Source: Plantactinospora endophytica
GTDB lineage: Bacteria; Actinomycetota; Actinomycetes; Mycobacteriales; Micromonosporaceae
Reading direction: 5' to 3'
NCBI RefSeq assembly: GCF_016862915.1
Contig: NZ_BONW01000004.1
Span: 1-64,000, forward strand
Length of the DNA: 64,000 nt
In this document: piece by piece, positions 33,606-42,070 of the stretch
How the letters are laid out: each line of letters begins with the position of its first letter
How positions within the stretch are numbered: position 1 is the stretch's first letter
Translations under genes and position numbers: made by a program
Notes under the pieces: model-generated
What the model saw: only the letters and a program-made list of their open reading frames with translations
What the model was told of the DNA's origin: nothing
Database searches by the model: none

Positions 33606-34799
33606 ATGAGCGAGCTACTGCTGTTCGTCGGTGTCGTCGAAAACCGGGAGTTTGCCATTCGCAGCGCCCTTGAGGGTGGCTTTCGCCTGGCCATCATCGA
33701 TTTCGCCACCGCGCCCATGCTTCAGTTGGCCCATGTCCAGTTGCCGGTCGACGATCTCTTCGATCCGGGTGAGTTGCAGAGCGCCTTCGACCGCCTGCCG
33801 GAACGTCCGGACGGCGTACTCACCTTCTACGACGAACTCATGGAACCGACCGCCGTCTTCGCCGAGAAGATCGGCTGCCCGTTCATGTCCCCGAACGCCG
33901 CCCACCTGGCGCTCAACAAGGTGGCGCAGCGGGACGCGTTGTCCCGGGCCGGCCTGCCCTGTCCGCGCTGGCGGACGTGCGACTCGCTCGACGAGACGCT
34001 GGCCGCGGCCGCGGAGATCGGTTATCCGGTGATCCTGAAGACGGCGGACCAGGCGGGCGCCATCGGCAAGGAGCTGGTCGCGCACGAGGGCGAGATGGCC
34101 GCCGTGTACGAGTCCGTGCACGCCACGCGCCTGGACCTCACGGTGCCGCTCCTGGTGGAGGAGCAGCTCAGCGGCCCCGAGTACAGCATCGAGGGGTTCG
34201 TCCACGAGGGCCGCGCCACGGCGATCTGCGTCACGGAGAAGACCACGCTGCCCGGTCGGATCCCCATCGTGATCGGCCACGCGCTGCCGTACCGGGGGCC
34301 GGACGAGGAGCAGATCACGGCCACCGCGATCGACGCCGCACTGGCCCTGGGTATCGACGGGACGATCATCCACGTCGAGGTCTTCATGACCGCGCGCGGC
34401 CCGATGATCGTGGAGGTCAACGCCCGTACCGCCGGGGACCGTCTGATGGACATGATCTACCGCCGGAGCGGCGGCAATCCGTACCATGTGGCCTTTGCCC
34501 TGGCGCTCGGTCGTTCTCCCGAATGGCGTCCCCGGTGGCAGGGCGCCGAGGCGATGTTGTGGACGGTGCCCCCGCGCGGCGGGGTGCTCGCGGGATACGA
34601 CGGAATTCCCGACGTGCTGAGCGAACCGTCACTCATGGGCATGGCATTCGCCGCGAACCCCGGAATGACTCTTCCGCCGAAGCCCGAACACGTGGGCCAC
34701 CGGTTGTGCTGGGTGATATGCGCCGGCTCCGACTGGCGGGAAGCCTCCGAGCGGGCCCGCACCACGCTCACCCGATTGGAGCCCCGTTTCGCCTCCTGA
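33606..34799 (+). CDS. ATP-grasp carboxylate-amine ligase
   Basis: The 397-residue protein has the ATP-grasp layout. An N-terminal Rossmann-like domain is followed by the NKVAQRDALSRAGLPCPRW hinge. GYPVILKTADQAGAIGKELV gives the nucleotide Lys, LLVEEQLSGPEYSIEGFV the metal-binding strand, and IHVEVFMTARGPMIVEVNAR the Glu/Asn metal ligands. It resembles BacD/DdaF-type ligases that join amino acids into dipeptides with ATP. ATG 33606 follows GGGGGA. It is the first strong gene of the biosynthetic cluster, followed by a 55-base gap. A role in building a peptide or amide bond in the product is inferred. Confidence 0.88.
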   Translation: MSELLLFVGVVENREFAIRSALEGGFRLAIIDFATAPMLQLAHVQLPVDDLFDPGELQSAFDRLPERPDGVLTFYDELMEPTAVFAEKIGCPFMSPNAAHLALNKVAQRDALSRAGLPCPRWRTCDSLDETLAAAAEIGYPVILKTADQAGAIGKELVAHEGEMAAVYESVHATRLDLTVPLLVEEQLSGPEYSIEGFVHEGRATAICVTEKTTLPGRIPIVIGHALPYRGPDEEQITATAIDAALALGIDGTIIHVEVFMTARGPMIVEVNARTAGDRLMDMIYRRSGGNPYHVAFALALGRSPEWRPRWQGAEAMLWTVPPRGGVLAGYDGIPDVLSEPSLMGMAFAANPGMTLPPKPEHVGHRLCWVICAGSDWREASERARTTLTRLEPRFAS

Positions 34800-34854
34800 C
34801 CCATTCGATGACCTCGCTCGATGACCGACCACCGGCATAAGAGGAGCAGCGTTG

Positions 34855-35616
34855 ATGGAGGGTTACACGTCGGCGACCTATGGGGACGGGATCGCCGATA
34901 TCTACGACGAGCCGGGCCAGTGCCCGCCCGACGCCGAATACGCCGCATCATTTCTCGACGAGCTGGGACGCGGCCGGCCCGAGGGGCGACCGCGCATCCT
35001 GGAGTTCGGAATCGGTACGGGACGTATCGCACTGCCACTCGCGGATCGCGGCTGTGACGTCACCGGTGTGGACAGTTCTGCCGCGATGCTGGAGAAATGC
35101 CGGGTGGCCGACGACCAGGGGCGGTTACGGCTCGTCCACGACACCATGGAAACCGTCGACGCGGGCCATTCGTCTTTCGACATCGTGTTCGCCGCCTACA
35201 ACACCCTGTTCCTCGCCCTGAGCCAGGAGGAACAGATCGAGGTCTTCGCCAACGCCCGCCGGCATCTCGTACCCGGAGGAAGGTTCGTCGTCCAGGCCCT
35301 GGTGCCCGACCCGGCCTCCTTCACCGGCAACCAGCGGATCCGGGTCTACGACCTCGACAAGGACCTGGTCGATCTCGACGTGACCCTGCACGACCCCGTC
35401 CGGCAGACCCTGGTCAACCAGTACCTGATCCTGCGGCCGGCGTGCACCGAGTTCCGTCCGTCGAAGCTGCGCTACGCGTGGCCCAGCGAACTCGACCTGA
35501 TGGCCCGGCTGGCCGGGCTGCGGCTGGAACAGCGGTACGGCACCTGGCAGCGGAGCCCCTTCACGGCCGACAGCACCGACCATGTCTCCGTCTACCGGAT
35601 TCCGGCGGGTGACTGA
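34855..35616 (+). CDS. SAM-dependent class I methyltransferase
   Basis: The 253-residue protein has ILEFGIGTGRIALPLADRG (motif I), VDSSAAMLEKC (acidic residue of motif II) and the FDIVFAAYNTLF segment, typical of small-molecule class I methyltransferases. The ATG at 34855 has GAGGAG nine bases upstream; the TTG just before it is unlikely. It lies between the ATP-grasp and aminotransferase genes and overlaps or abuts the latter. It probably methylates an N, O or C position of the cluster product; which one cannot be told. Confidence 0.9.
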   Translation: MEGYTSATYGDGIADIYDEPGQCPPDAEYAASFLDELGRGRPEGRPRILEFGIGTGRIALPLADRGCDVTGVDSSAAMLEKCRVADDQGRLRLVHDTMETVDAGHSSFDIVFAAYNTLFLALSQEEQIEVFANARRHLVPGGRFVVQALVPDPASFTGNQRIRVYDLDKDLVDLDVTLHDPVRQTLVNQYLILRPACTEFRPSKLRYAWPSELDLMARLAGLRLEQRYGTWQRSPFTADSTDHVSVYRIPAGD

Positions 35617-35617
35617 G

Positions 35618-37033
35618 GTGGGCACTTCTGTCCCTTTCGCACCCTGGAACTTCATGCTCGACGTGGACGGGGTCAACTATTCCCTGTCGGAACAGGCGGC
35701 TTTCGCCCGAAACCACACCGGCACCGAGATCGTCAACCTGTCGTCGGGCATCAACGCCCTCAGGCCCCCGCCCGTACTCGTGGACACCGTCGCCGACTGC
35801 GCCCGCGACCCGCTGTTCTGGCACGACTACGACGGTCCGGAGGGCCACATGGTGGCACGTGCCGCCATCGCGGCGTACGAGACGGTACGCGCTCCGGGCG
35901 GCGTGCTCGTCGACCCCACCCAGGTCATCGTGACCGGCGGCGCGAGCGCGGCACTCGTGCTCGCCGCCCGTGGTCTGCACCAGCTCGGCCTCCGCAGGTC
36001 CGACCGCCCCACCGCACTGCTGCCGGTACCCACGTTCCCGCTCGCCGGTGCCGCCCTCGCCGATGCTGGCTTCGCCGTCGAGGAGGCGGCGTCCGGCACG
36101 CCGGGACGCTGGCTGCCGACGGTGACCGAACTGACCGGAGCCGCCACCGCCGAGACGACCGTGGTGTACGTCAACACGTTCAACAACCCCACCGGCGAGT
36201 GCTACACCGAGTCGGAACTCCGCTCCCTCGTCCGCTGGGCGCGTGACCGGGGTGCGTACCTCCTGCACGACACGGTCTCGTCCGACGTCTCGGCCACCGG
36301 CGACCTGCCGTGCCTGCCCGCCATCGCCGCCCAGGAGGACCACCTCGCCGGGCTGGTCACGGTCAGCAGCCTCTCCAAGGCCCGGGCCGTACCGGGCTTC
36401 CGGATCGGGTGGCTCATCGCCGACGCCACCCTCGTCGAGGAACTGGCGCGGCTCAACGAACTCGCCGCCCCGTCGTCGCCGGGGATCGCCGCCCCCGCCC
36501 TCCTGCTCGACCGGATGATCATGCTCGCGGTCGAGGCGGCCGAGGGGCGATGCCCGGCCGATGCCGCACAGCGGGGTAACGACCTGCTGGTCGCCGCACT
36601 GGCCGGGTACCCGCAGGTGACTCCGGGACTCGACGAGGTCACCGCCGCCGTGTCGACGGCGCTGACCGACGAGGGCACCGTCGAACAGCTCCGGACCTGG
36701 CGCACCGAGCTGCGCGGCACGCTCGCCCGCAACATCGGCCTGCTTTGCACCGAGGCGGGCGACCTGGTGGTTGACGTCCCCGCCTGGCGGGGCGACTTCA
36801 ACACCTTCGTCAGCATCCCGGCCCTCGCCGGGCAGGGCTACCTCGACATCTGCCACCGCCTCTTCCGGGAGTACGGGTTGCAGACCCTTCCGGCGCCCGT
36901 GTTCGGCAAGGACGAACGCTGGTGGACCCGCCGGGGGTCGTACTGGACCCGGCTGTCGTTCGCCGTGCCGACGTCCCGGTGGGCGGCCGGCCTGGAACGG
37001 CTCCGGTACGCGGTGAAGGAGCTGAGCCGGTGA
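35618..37033 (+). CDS. PLP-dependent class I/II aminotransferase
   Basis: The product has about 471 residues and a fold-type I layout. It shows DYDGPEGHMVARAAIAAYE near the substrate pocket, VTGGASAALVLAARGL, YVNTFNNPTGECY (NPTG loop), LLHDTVSSD and the PLP lysine in VSSLSKARAVPGFRIGWLI. A final FNTFVSIPALA precedes the C-terminal Arg region. Such enzymes act as aminotransferases or as PLP oxidases/cyclases (for example in capreomycidine formation). The start is uncertain: GTG 35618 has GGCGGG eight bases upstream, while GTG 35609 and ATG 35582 are in frame. Its stop overlaps the next gene by 4 bases. Confidence 0.87.
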   Translation: MGTSVPFAPWNFMLDVDGVNYSLSEQAAFARNHTGTEIVNLSSGINALRPPPVLVDTVADCARDPLFWHDYDGPEGHMVARAAIAAYETVRAPGGVLVDPTQVIVTGGASAALVLAARGLHQLGLRRSDRPTALLPVPTFPLAGAALADAGFAVEEAASGTPGRWLPTVTELTGAATAETTVVYVNTFNNPTGECYTESELRSLVRWARDRGAYLLHDTVSSDVSATGDLPCLPAIAAQEDHLAGLVTVSSLSKARAVPGFRIGWLIADATLVEELARLNELAAPSSPGIAAPALLLDRMIMLAVEAAEGRCPADAAQRGNDLLVAALAGYPQVTPGLDEVTAAVSTALTDEGTVEQLRTWRTELRGTLARNIGLLCTEAGDLVVDVPAWRGDFNTFVSIPALAGQGYLDICHRLFREYGLQTLPAPVFGKDERWWTRRGSYWTRLSFAVPTSRWAAGLERLRYAVKELSR

Positions 37034-39459
37034 CGGACGACACCGCGTACCCGGCCGACTGGACGGTCTTCGAGGTGGGTCTGCTCCGCTCGGCCGGACT
37101 GCCGTCCCAGTGGCTGACCCGCCTCGCCTCCCCCCGGCTGGCCGAGGCCGACGCCGCACTGACCGCTGCCCACGCGGAGCTGGTCACCACCCGGCGCCGG
37201 GCCGTGGCCGAACTGCGCGCGGCACGTACGGCGCAGCCGCCTCCGCCGTCAACCGCCGTCAGGGCCACCAACCGGGCCCTGGACCGCAGCCTCGTGCTGC
37301 CCGACACCGCCGACGACATCCTCGGCCGCCCGGTTCGGGAAAGCTGGAACAGCACGGTCGCCCGGCACGACGAACTGGCGTCGGAGTTCGAGACGACATG
37401 GCGTACGGCGCTGGCGGAGGAGCACGCGGAGCTGGTCCGTCGGGTGACCGACGAGGCGTTCGCCGAGGCCGTCCTGATGAACAGCCGAGGCGCCCACGAC
37501 GCGCTGGTACGGGAGGCCGAGGCCGGCTCCCTGCGCTTCGCCAACCAACGGGTGGCCTACCGGTACCTGCAACGGTTCTGCGGCAAGGCCGAGAGCGCCG
37601 GGCACGCGGGTCCGGTCAACCTCATCCACCTGGGAGGAGAGCCGTCGGGGGTACCGCCGGTTCGCGGCGACGGGCAGGTACTGACCCACGACGACCCGCT
37701 GCTCGGCCGGATCCGCTACACCAGCCTCGGTGACGGCAGAGCGGCCAGCCGGCGTACCTTCCTGAGCTACTGGGCGGCCCAGGCCATGGTCGACGTACTC
37801 GTCGCGGACGCCGGTGGCGCCGCGCTGCTGCGCCCCTGCCGGCTGATCGGGGCCGGGCCGCCGGCCGGACACTCCCTCACGGAACCGGAGGCCGCCCTGT
37901 TGGCGGTCGCGGACGGGTCCCGTTCCCTCGCCGACATCGCCGCCCGCATCGGGAGCGGGACGGCGGAGACGACGGCGCTGGCCGCCGGACTCGCCGACCG
38001 GGGGCTGCTCGCCCTGGACCGCGCCCTGCCCGGCTACGTCGGCGACCCGGCCGCCGAGGCCGCCGCCGTCGCGCTGGCGGCGGGCACCGAGCGGGCCGGA
38101 CTGGTACTCGCCGTACTGGAGACCGCCGAGCGGTTCGCGGGGCGGCCGTACCACCGGCGACCCAAGGCGCTCGACGGACTGGCGGCGGACTTCGTCGCCT
38201 GCACGGGTCGGCCCGCCTGGCGGGGACAGGGCGGCTTCTACACCGACCGGTTCGTCGTCTCGGAGGAGGCGTTCGGCAACATCGAAGGTGCCACCGTGCC
38301 CGCCGACGGGATGCGCGCACTGGCGCAACGGCTCGGCACGGTGCTGGACCTGCTGGCCTCGCTGGCCGTCGACCAGCGGCTGTCCGGGCAGCGCCGGATC
38401 AGGGAACTGCTCCGGCGTACCGGCGCGGAGACGCTGCCCGCCGTCGACGTACGCCGGCTGGCGCTGCCGCCCAGCGCGGCGCAACGGATGCCCGACGGGT
38501 TCACCCGGCTGCTGCCCGCCGCACCGCCGTACGTGGAGCTGACCCGGGCCGACCTGGCCGACGCCGGCCTGCTGCGCGCGGACCTGGCCGCCTGGCCGCT
38601 GTTCGGCGCCGCCGATCTGATGCTGATGGGGCAGCCGTCGGCGGCGGCCGGACCGGGCCTGGTCGTGCTCAGCGAACTGCACCACATCTGGCCGCCGCTC
38701 GGCCAGCCGTGGCGGGCCCTCTTCTCCGACGAGGCGTGGCGGCTGGACCGCCTCCAGGCATCCCTGGAACCCGTGCTCGCGCCGGCCAGGCCGCTGATCC
38801 AGCAGATCCGGCGCTACCAGAAGGGCACGGACTCGTCGCCCCTGGACCATCACCTGCTCTGCCTGGAGCGGCTGGAGCAGGGCCCGGGGGCGGGTCCCGT
38901 GCCGGTGGACGGGCTGGTGGTCCGGGAGTGGGAGAACGGCTTCCTCGGGCTGCACAGCCCGGACCGGGGCGAGGACTACTGGCTGTTCCCCGACTACGAC
39001 GACAACGACGTCGATGCCGGCGGGCTGGCCCACTGCGCGCTGCCCGCGCTGGAACTGCCCCGGGTGTGCCTGGGTGAGCACACCCCGAGGATCGTGGTGG
39101 ACGGGGTGGTGCTGCAACGGCGCCGCTGGGATCCGCCGCTCGGGTCCGTACCGGTGCTGCCGGGCAGGCGGGCCGTCGGCGCTCACTGGCGTCGGGTGCA
39201 GCACTGGCGGCAGCGGCTCGGGATGCCGCGCCAGGTCTTCTTCCTGACCGACACCGAGCCGAAACCGATGTGGCTGGACTTCGAGTCCGCGCTCTCCGTC
39301 GCCAATCTCTCGCACGCCCTGAGCAGGGCGCGCACCGTCACCTTCACCGAGATGCTGCCCCCGGCCGAGGAACTGTGGCTCCGGGTGCCGGACGGGACGC
39401 TGGTCTCCGAGATCCGAACCCTGGTGCTGCGGGGCGCGAGTGGGAGGAGTCCCGGATGA
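37030..39459 (+). CDS. LanB/PEARL-like protein (lantibiotic dehydratase N-domain family)
   Basis: The 809-residue protein starts at GTG 37030 (4-base overlap). It matches the large N-terminal domain of lantibiotic dehydratases and peptide aminoacyl-tRNA ligases: VFEVGLLRSAGLPSQWL near the start, LRFANQRVAYRYLQRFCGKAES for the YxxRYxxKNE region, and later LSELHHIWPP and YDDNDVDAGG. The usual FFGP following the KNES-like motif reads HAGP, so it is divergent. No C-terminal elimination domain, LanC or lantibiotic precursor is nearby. This favours a tRNA-dependent amide-forming role over dehydration, but that is inference. An internal stretch (about 280-350) has a winged-helix-like pattern. Confidence 0.72.
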   Translation: MTDDTAYPADWTVFEVGLLRSAGLPSQWLTRLASPRLAEADAALTAAHAELVTTRRRAVAELRAARTAQPPPPSTAVRATNRALDRSLVLPDTADDILGRPVRESWNSTVARHDELASEFETTWRTALAEEHAELVRRVTDEAFAEAVLMNSRGAHDALVREAEAGSLRFANQRVAYRYLQRFCGKAESAGHAGPVNLIHLGGEPSGVPPVRGDGQVLTHDDPLLGRIRYTSLGDGRAASRRTFLSYWAAQAMVDVLVADAGGAALLRPCRLIGAGPPAGHSLTEPEAALLAVADGSRSLADIAARIGSGTAETTALAAGLADRGLLALDRALPGYVGDPAAEAAAVALAAGTERAGLVLAVLETAERFAGRPYHRRPKALDGLAADFVACTGRPAWRGQGGFYTDRFVVSEEAFGNIEGATVPADGMRALAQRLGTVLDLLASLAVDQRLSGQRRIRELLRRTGAETLPAVDVRRLALPPSAAQRMPDGFTRLLPAAPPYVELTRADLADAGLLRADLAAWPLFGAADLMLMGQPSAAAGPGLVVLSELHHIWPPLGQPWRALFSDEAWRLDRLQASLEPVLAPARPLIQQIRRYQKGTDSSPLDHHLLCLERLEQGPGAGPVPVDGLVVREWENGFLGLHSPDRGEDYWLFPDYDDNDVDAGGLAHCALPALELPRVCLGEHTPRIVVDGVVLQRRRWDPPLGSVPVLPGRRAVGAHWRRVQHWRQRLGMPRQVFFLTDTEPKPMWLDFESALSVANLSHALSRARTVTFTEMLPPAEELWLRVPDGTLVSEIRTLVLRGASGRSPG

Positions 39460-40844
39460 AGCTCCTGGCGAAGCTCAACGGCGTACTGCGCGGCGACGAG
39501 GGCGTCGCGGTGACGGCACTTGCCGACCTGCAACGGGAACTGCGGGCGGTGGCGGCCATGCAGCCCCGGCCGGACGACTGGATTCCGCTGGCGACCGTAC
39601 CCGTGCTGCTCGACCACGCCGACGCCGAAACGCTCGGCGAGGCGGCCCGGATGCTGACCACGGCGGTACGCGACGATCCGGCCGTCGCCCTGTACGGCGA
39701 TCTCGACACGGCCATGCGGGAACTGCGTACGCCCGCCGCGCTGTGGCCGTTCATCCGGGCCGAGATCCCGTACGAGGTGGTGGTGACCCGCTCCGACTTC
39801 CTGCTCGGTCCGGGCGGCTGGCAGGCGAACGAGATCAACGTCTGCGCCGGGCTGGGCGGTCTCCGGGTGGACGACTACGACGCCTGCGTGTACCGGCAAC
39901 CGTTGCTGCGGAACTTCCTGGCCGCGCACGGCTACCAGGCCCGTAGCCCGATGGACGCGTTGGCCCGGGCGGTGCACCGCAGGTGCGAGAAGTTGGGCGG
40001 CGGCAGCGGTCGGCCGTTGCTCGCGGTGGTCGACTGGGAGGGCTTCGACGTCTCCTACCGTCAGGACCACCTGGGCATAGCGGAGTTGTACGCGGCCCGT
40101 GGCTTCGAGACGGTCGTCTGTCATCACCGGGAACTGCGCTACCAGCACGGGCGGCTGTGGGTGCACGGCCGGCCCGTGGACGTGGTGCACCGCGAGTTCC
40201 TGCTGGAGGACATGCCGCAGGACCCCGACTCGGCGCTGCCGGTGCTGGCCGCCGCCGTCGAGGGCGCGATCGTGCTGGCGACCGGTTTCCGGGCCGAGTG
40301 GCAGGGGCAGAAGATCGGCTTCGGTCTGTTGCACCAGGCCGCCGGGCGCGGACTGCTGCCGCCCGACACCGTCGAGTTCGTACGCCGTCGGATCCCGCCG
40401 ACCTGGCTGCTCACGCCCGAACTGCTCGCCGAGCCGGACTCCCCACTGCCCGCGCGTACGGACCTGGTGCTGAAGCCGTCGATCGGCAGCATGAGCCAGG
40501 GGGTACGGCTGGGCGCGGACATGGGCGACGACGAGTTCCGGACGGTGCTGGGCGAGGCTGCCGCGAACGTGGACGACCCGCACGTACTGCAACGGCTGAT
40601 ACCTCCGGTGACCGTACCCTTCCCCCACCTCAACGACGCCCGGGACACACTGTCCTTTCCGGACTCCCAGCTCAGCATCGGCTGGTTCGTGGTGGACGAC
40701 GAACCGGCCGGCGCCTGGTCCAAGGTCTGCCCGCGCTCGTTCCCCACGGTCATCAACTACTGGAACGAGGGTCAGTTCGGCAGCGTCTGGCATCCGGTCG
40801 TACCGGCCGGACCGCCCGAGGCGGACGGAGGAACGCGGTGGTAG
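39456..40844 (+). CDS. ATP-grasp-like ligase of uncertain substrate
   Basis: The 462-residue protein starts at ATG 39456, overlapping the previous stop (ATGA). It has PYEVVVTRSDFLLGPGGWQANEIN-type sequence in the first third, LLAVVDWEGFDVSYRQ in the middle, and LVLKPSIGSMSQGVRLG then VLQRLIPPVTVPFPHL, which look like the ATP-grasp nucleotide-binding and metal strands. Overall it resembles glutathionylspermidine-synthase-like or circularly arranged ATP-grasp proteins. It probably makes a second amide bond in the product. I am sure of the fold class only. Confidence 0.65.
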   Translation: MKLLAKLNGVLRGDEGVAVTALADLQRELRAVAAMQPRPDDWIPLATVPVLLDHADAETLGEAARMLTTAVRDDPAVALYGDLDTAMRELRTPAALWPFIRAEIPYEVVVTRSDFLLGPGGWQANEINVCAGLGGLRVDDYDACVYRQPLLRNFLAAHGYQARSPMDALARAVHRRCEKLGGGSGRPLLAVVDWEGFDVSYRQDHLGIAELYAARGFETVVCHHRELRYQHGRLWVHGRPVDVVHREFLLEDMPQDPDSALPVLAAAVEGAIVLATGFRAEWQGQKIGFGLLHQAAGRGLLPPDTVEFVRRRIPPTWLLTPELLAEPDSPLPARTDLVLKPSIGSMSQGVRLGADMGDDEFRTVLGEAAANVDDPHVLQRLIPPVTVPFPHLNDARDTLSFPDSQLSIGWFVVDDEPAGAWSKVCPRSFPTVINYWNEGQFGSVWHPVVPAGPPEADGGTRW

Positions 40845-42070
40845 TGGTCACCGCCCCGGAGAAGCGGTTGGGGGCTCCGTTCTGGCGGTTCTGGACCTCG
40901 GCGGCCGCCGCCAACGTCGCCGACGGGGTCCGGGCCGCCGCGCTGCCCCTGATCGCCGCCTCGGTCTCCGACAACGCCTTCGGGGTGGCCCTGATCGCCG
41001 CCTGCCAGCAGGGTGCCTGGCTGGTCTTCGGACTCGGCGCCGGGGTGGTCGCCGACCGGTACCCACCCGCCCGGGTGGTCGCGGCGGCGGACGTACTCCG
41101 GGTGGTGATGCTCGCCGCTGTGCTGACGGCGCTGTTCCTGGACACGGTGACGATCCCGCTGCTGGCCGGGGCGGCGTTCGTGATCGGGGTCGCGGAGACG
41201 TTCCGGGACACGGCCGCGCACAGCCTCGTACCGCGCCTGGTCGACCAGACGCAACTGGAGCGCGCGAACGGGCGACTGGTCGGCGCCGAGATCGTCGGCA
41301 ACGAGTTCCTCGGCCCGCTGCTCGGCGCGCTGCTGTTCGCCGTGGCCGTCACCCTGCCGGTGGCCCTGGACGCCACGGCGCTGCTCGTCGCCGTCGTCCT
41401 CATCCTGACCCTGCGCCGGGCCGCACCCGCGATCGCCACCGTCGACCCGGCCGGAAGTCGGCCACCCCTGCTGGTCGACCTCGGGCGGGGAGCGCGCTGG
41501 CTGCTGAGCAACCCCCGGCTGGCGGCGGTGACCTGCTCGGGCGCGGCGGTCTGCTTCGCCGACTCCGCGTGGTGGTCGGTGTTGGTGGTCTACAGCAACG
41601 ACGTCCTCGGGCTGCCCGAGGCCGGCTTCGGACTGCTGCTCACCGCCGGGGCGGTCGGCGGCACGGTGGGCGCCCTCGGCGCCGAACGGCTCGCAGGCCG
41701 GCTCACCCCGCACGTCGTACTCGCCGCCGCCGCCCTGCTGTGCGGGCTGCCCGCCGTCGCCATCGCGCTCGGCGGCAGCCTCCCGGTGACGGCGGTGATG
41801 CTCGCGGTCAGCAGCGGTGGCTTCGCGGTCTGGAGCGTGGTGGCGCTCTCCACCCGCCAGCGGGAGGCCCCGCCCGAGATCCTGGGCCGGGTCACCGGCA
41901 CGCACCGCCTCGTGCTGTTCGGCAGCGGCATGGTCGGCGCGCTGGTCGGCGGCGTGCTCGCCGACTCGGTGGCCATCACCGCCCCGTTCTACCTGGCCGG
42001 TGCCCTGGCGACCGTCGCCGCAGCGGGACTGCTGGTGGTCGCCCGTACGGAGCGGAGGGGACAGGCGTGA
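40838..42070 (+). CDS. MFS transporter, probable product exporter
   Basis: The 410-residue protein has twelve predicted helices. The typical MFS loop is GAGVVADRYPPARVVAAADV, and a second-half loop carries the related GAERLAGRLTPHVV. It belongs to the enterobactin-exporter-like/MFS_3 group. GTG 40838 has GGAGGA five bases upstream; GTG 40844 also fits. It overlaps the ATP-grasp gene by 7 bases and the next gene by 4. It most likely exports the finished compound and may provide self-resistance. Confidence 0.9.
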   Translation: MVVVTAPEKRLGAPFWRFWTSAAAANVADGVRAAALPLIAASVSDNAFGVALIAACQQGAWLVFGLGAGVVADRYPPARVVAAADVLRVVMLAAVLTALFLDTVTIPLLAGAAFVIGVAETFRDTAAHSLVPRLVDQTQLERANGRLVGAEIVGNEFLGPLLGALLFAVAVTLPVALDATALLVAVVLILTLRRAAPAIATVDPAGSRPPLLVDLGRGARWLLSNPRLAAVTCSGAAVCFADSAWWSVLVVYSNDVLGLPEAGFGLLLTAGAVGGTVGALGAERLAGRLTPHVVLAAAALLCGLPAVAIALGGSLPVTAVMLAVSSGGFAVWSVVALSTRQREAPPEILGRVTGTHRLVLFGSGMVGALVGGVLADSVAITAPFYLAGALATVAAAGLLVVARTERRGQA

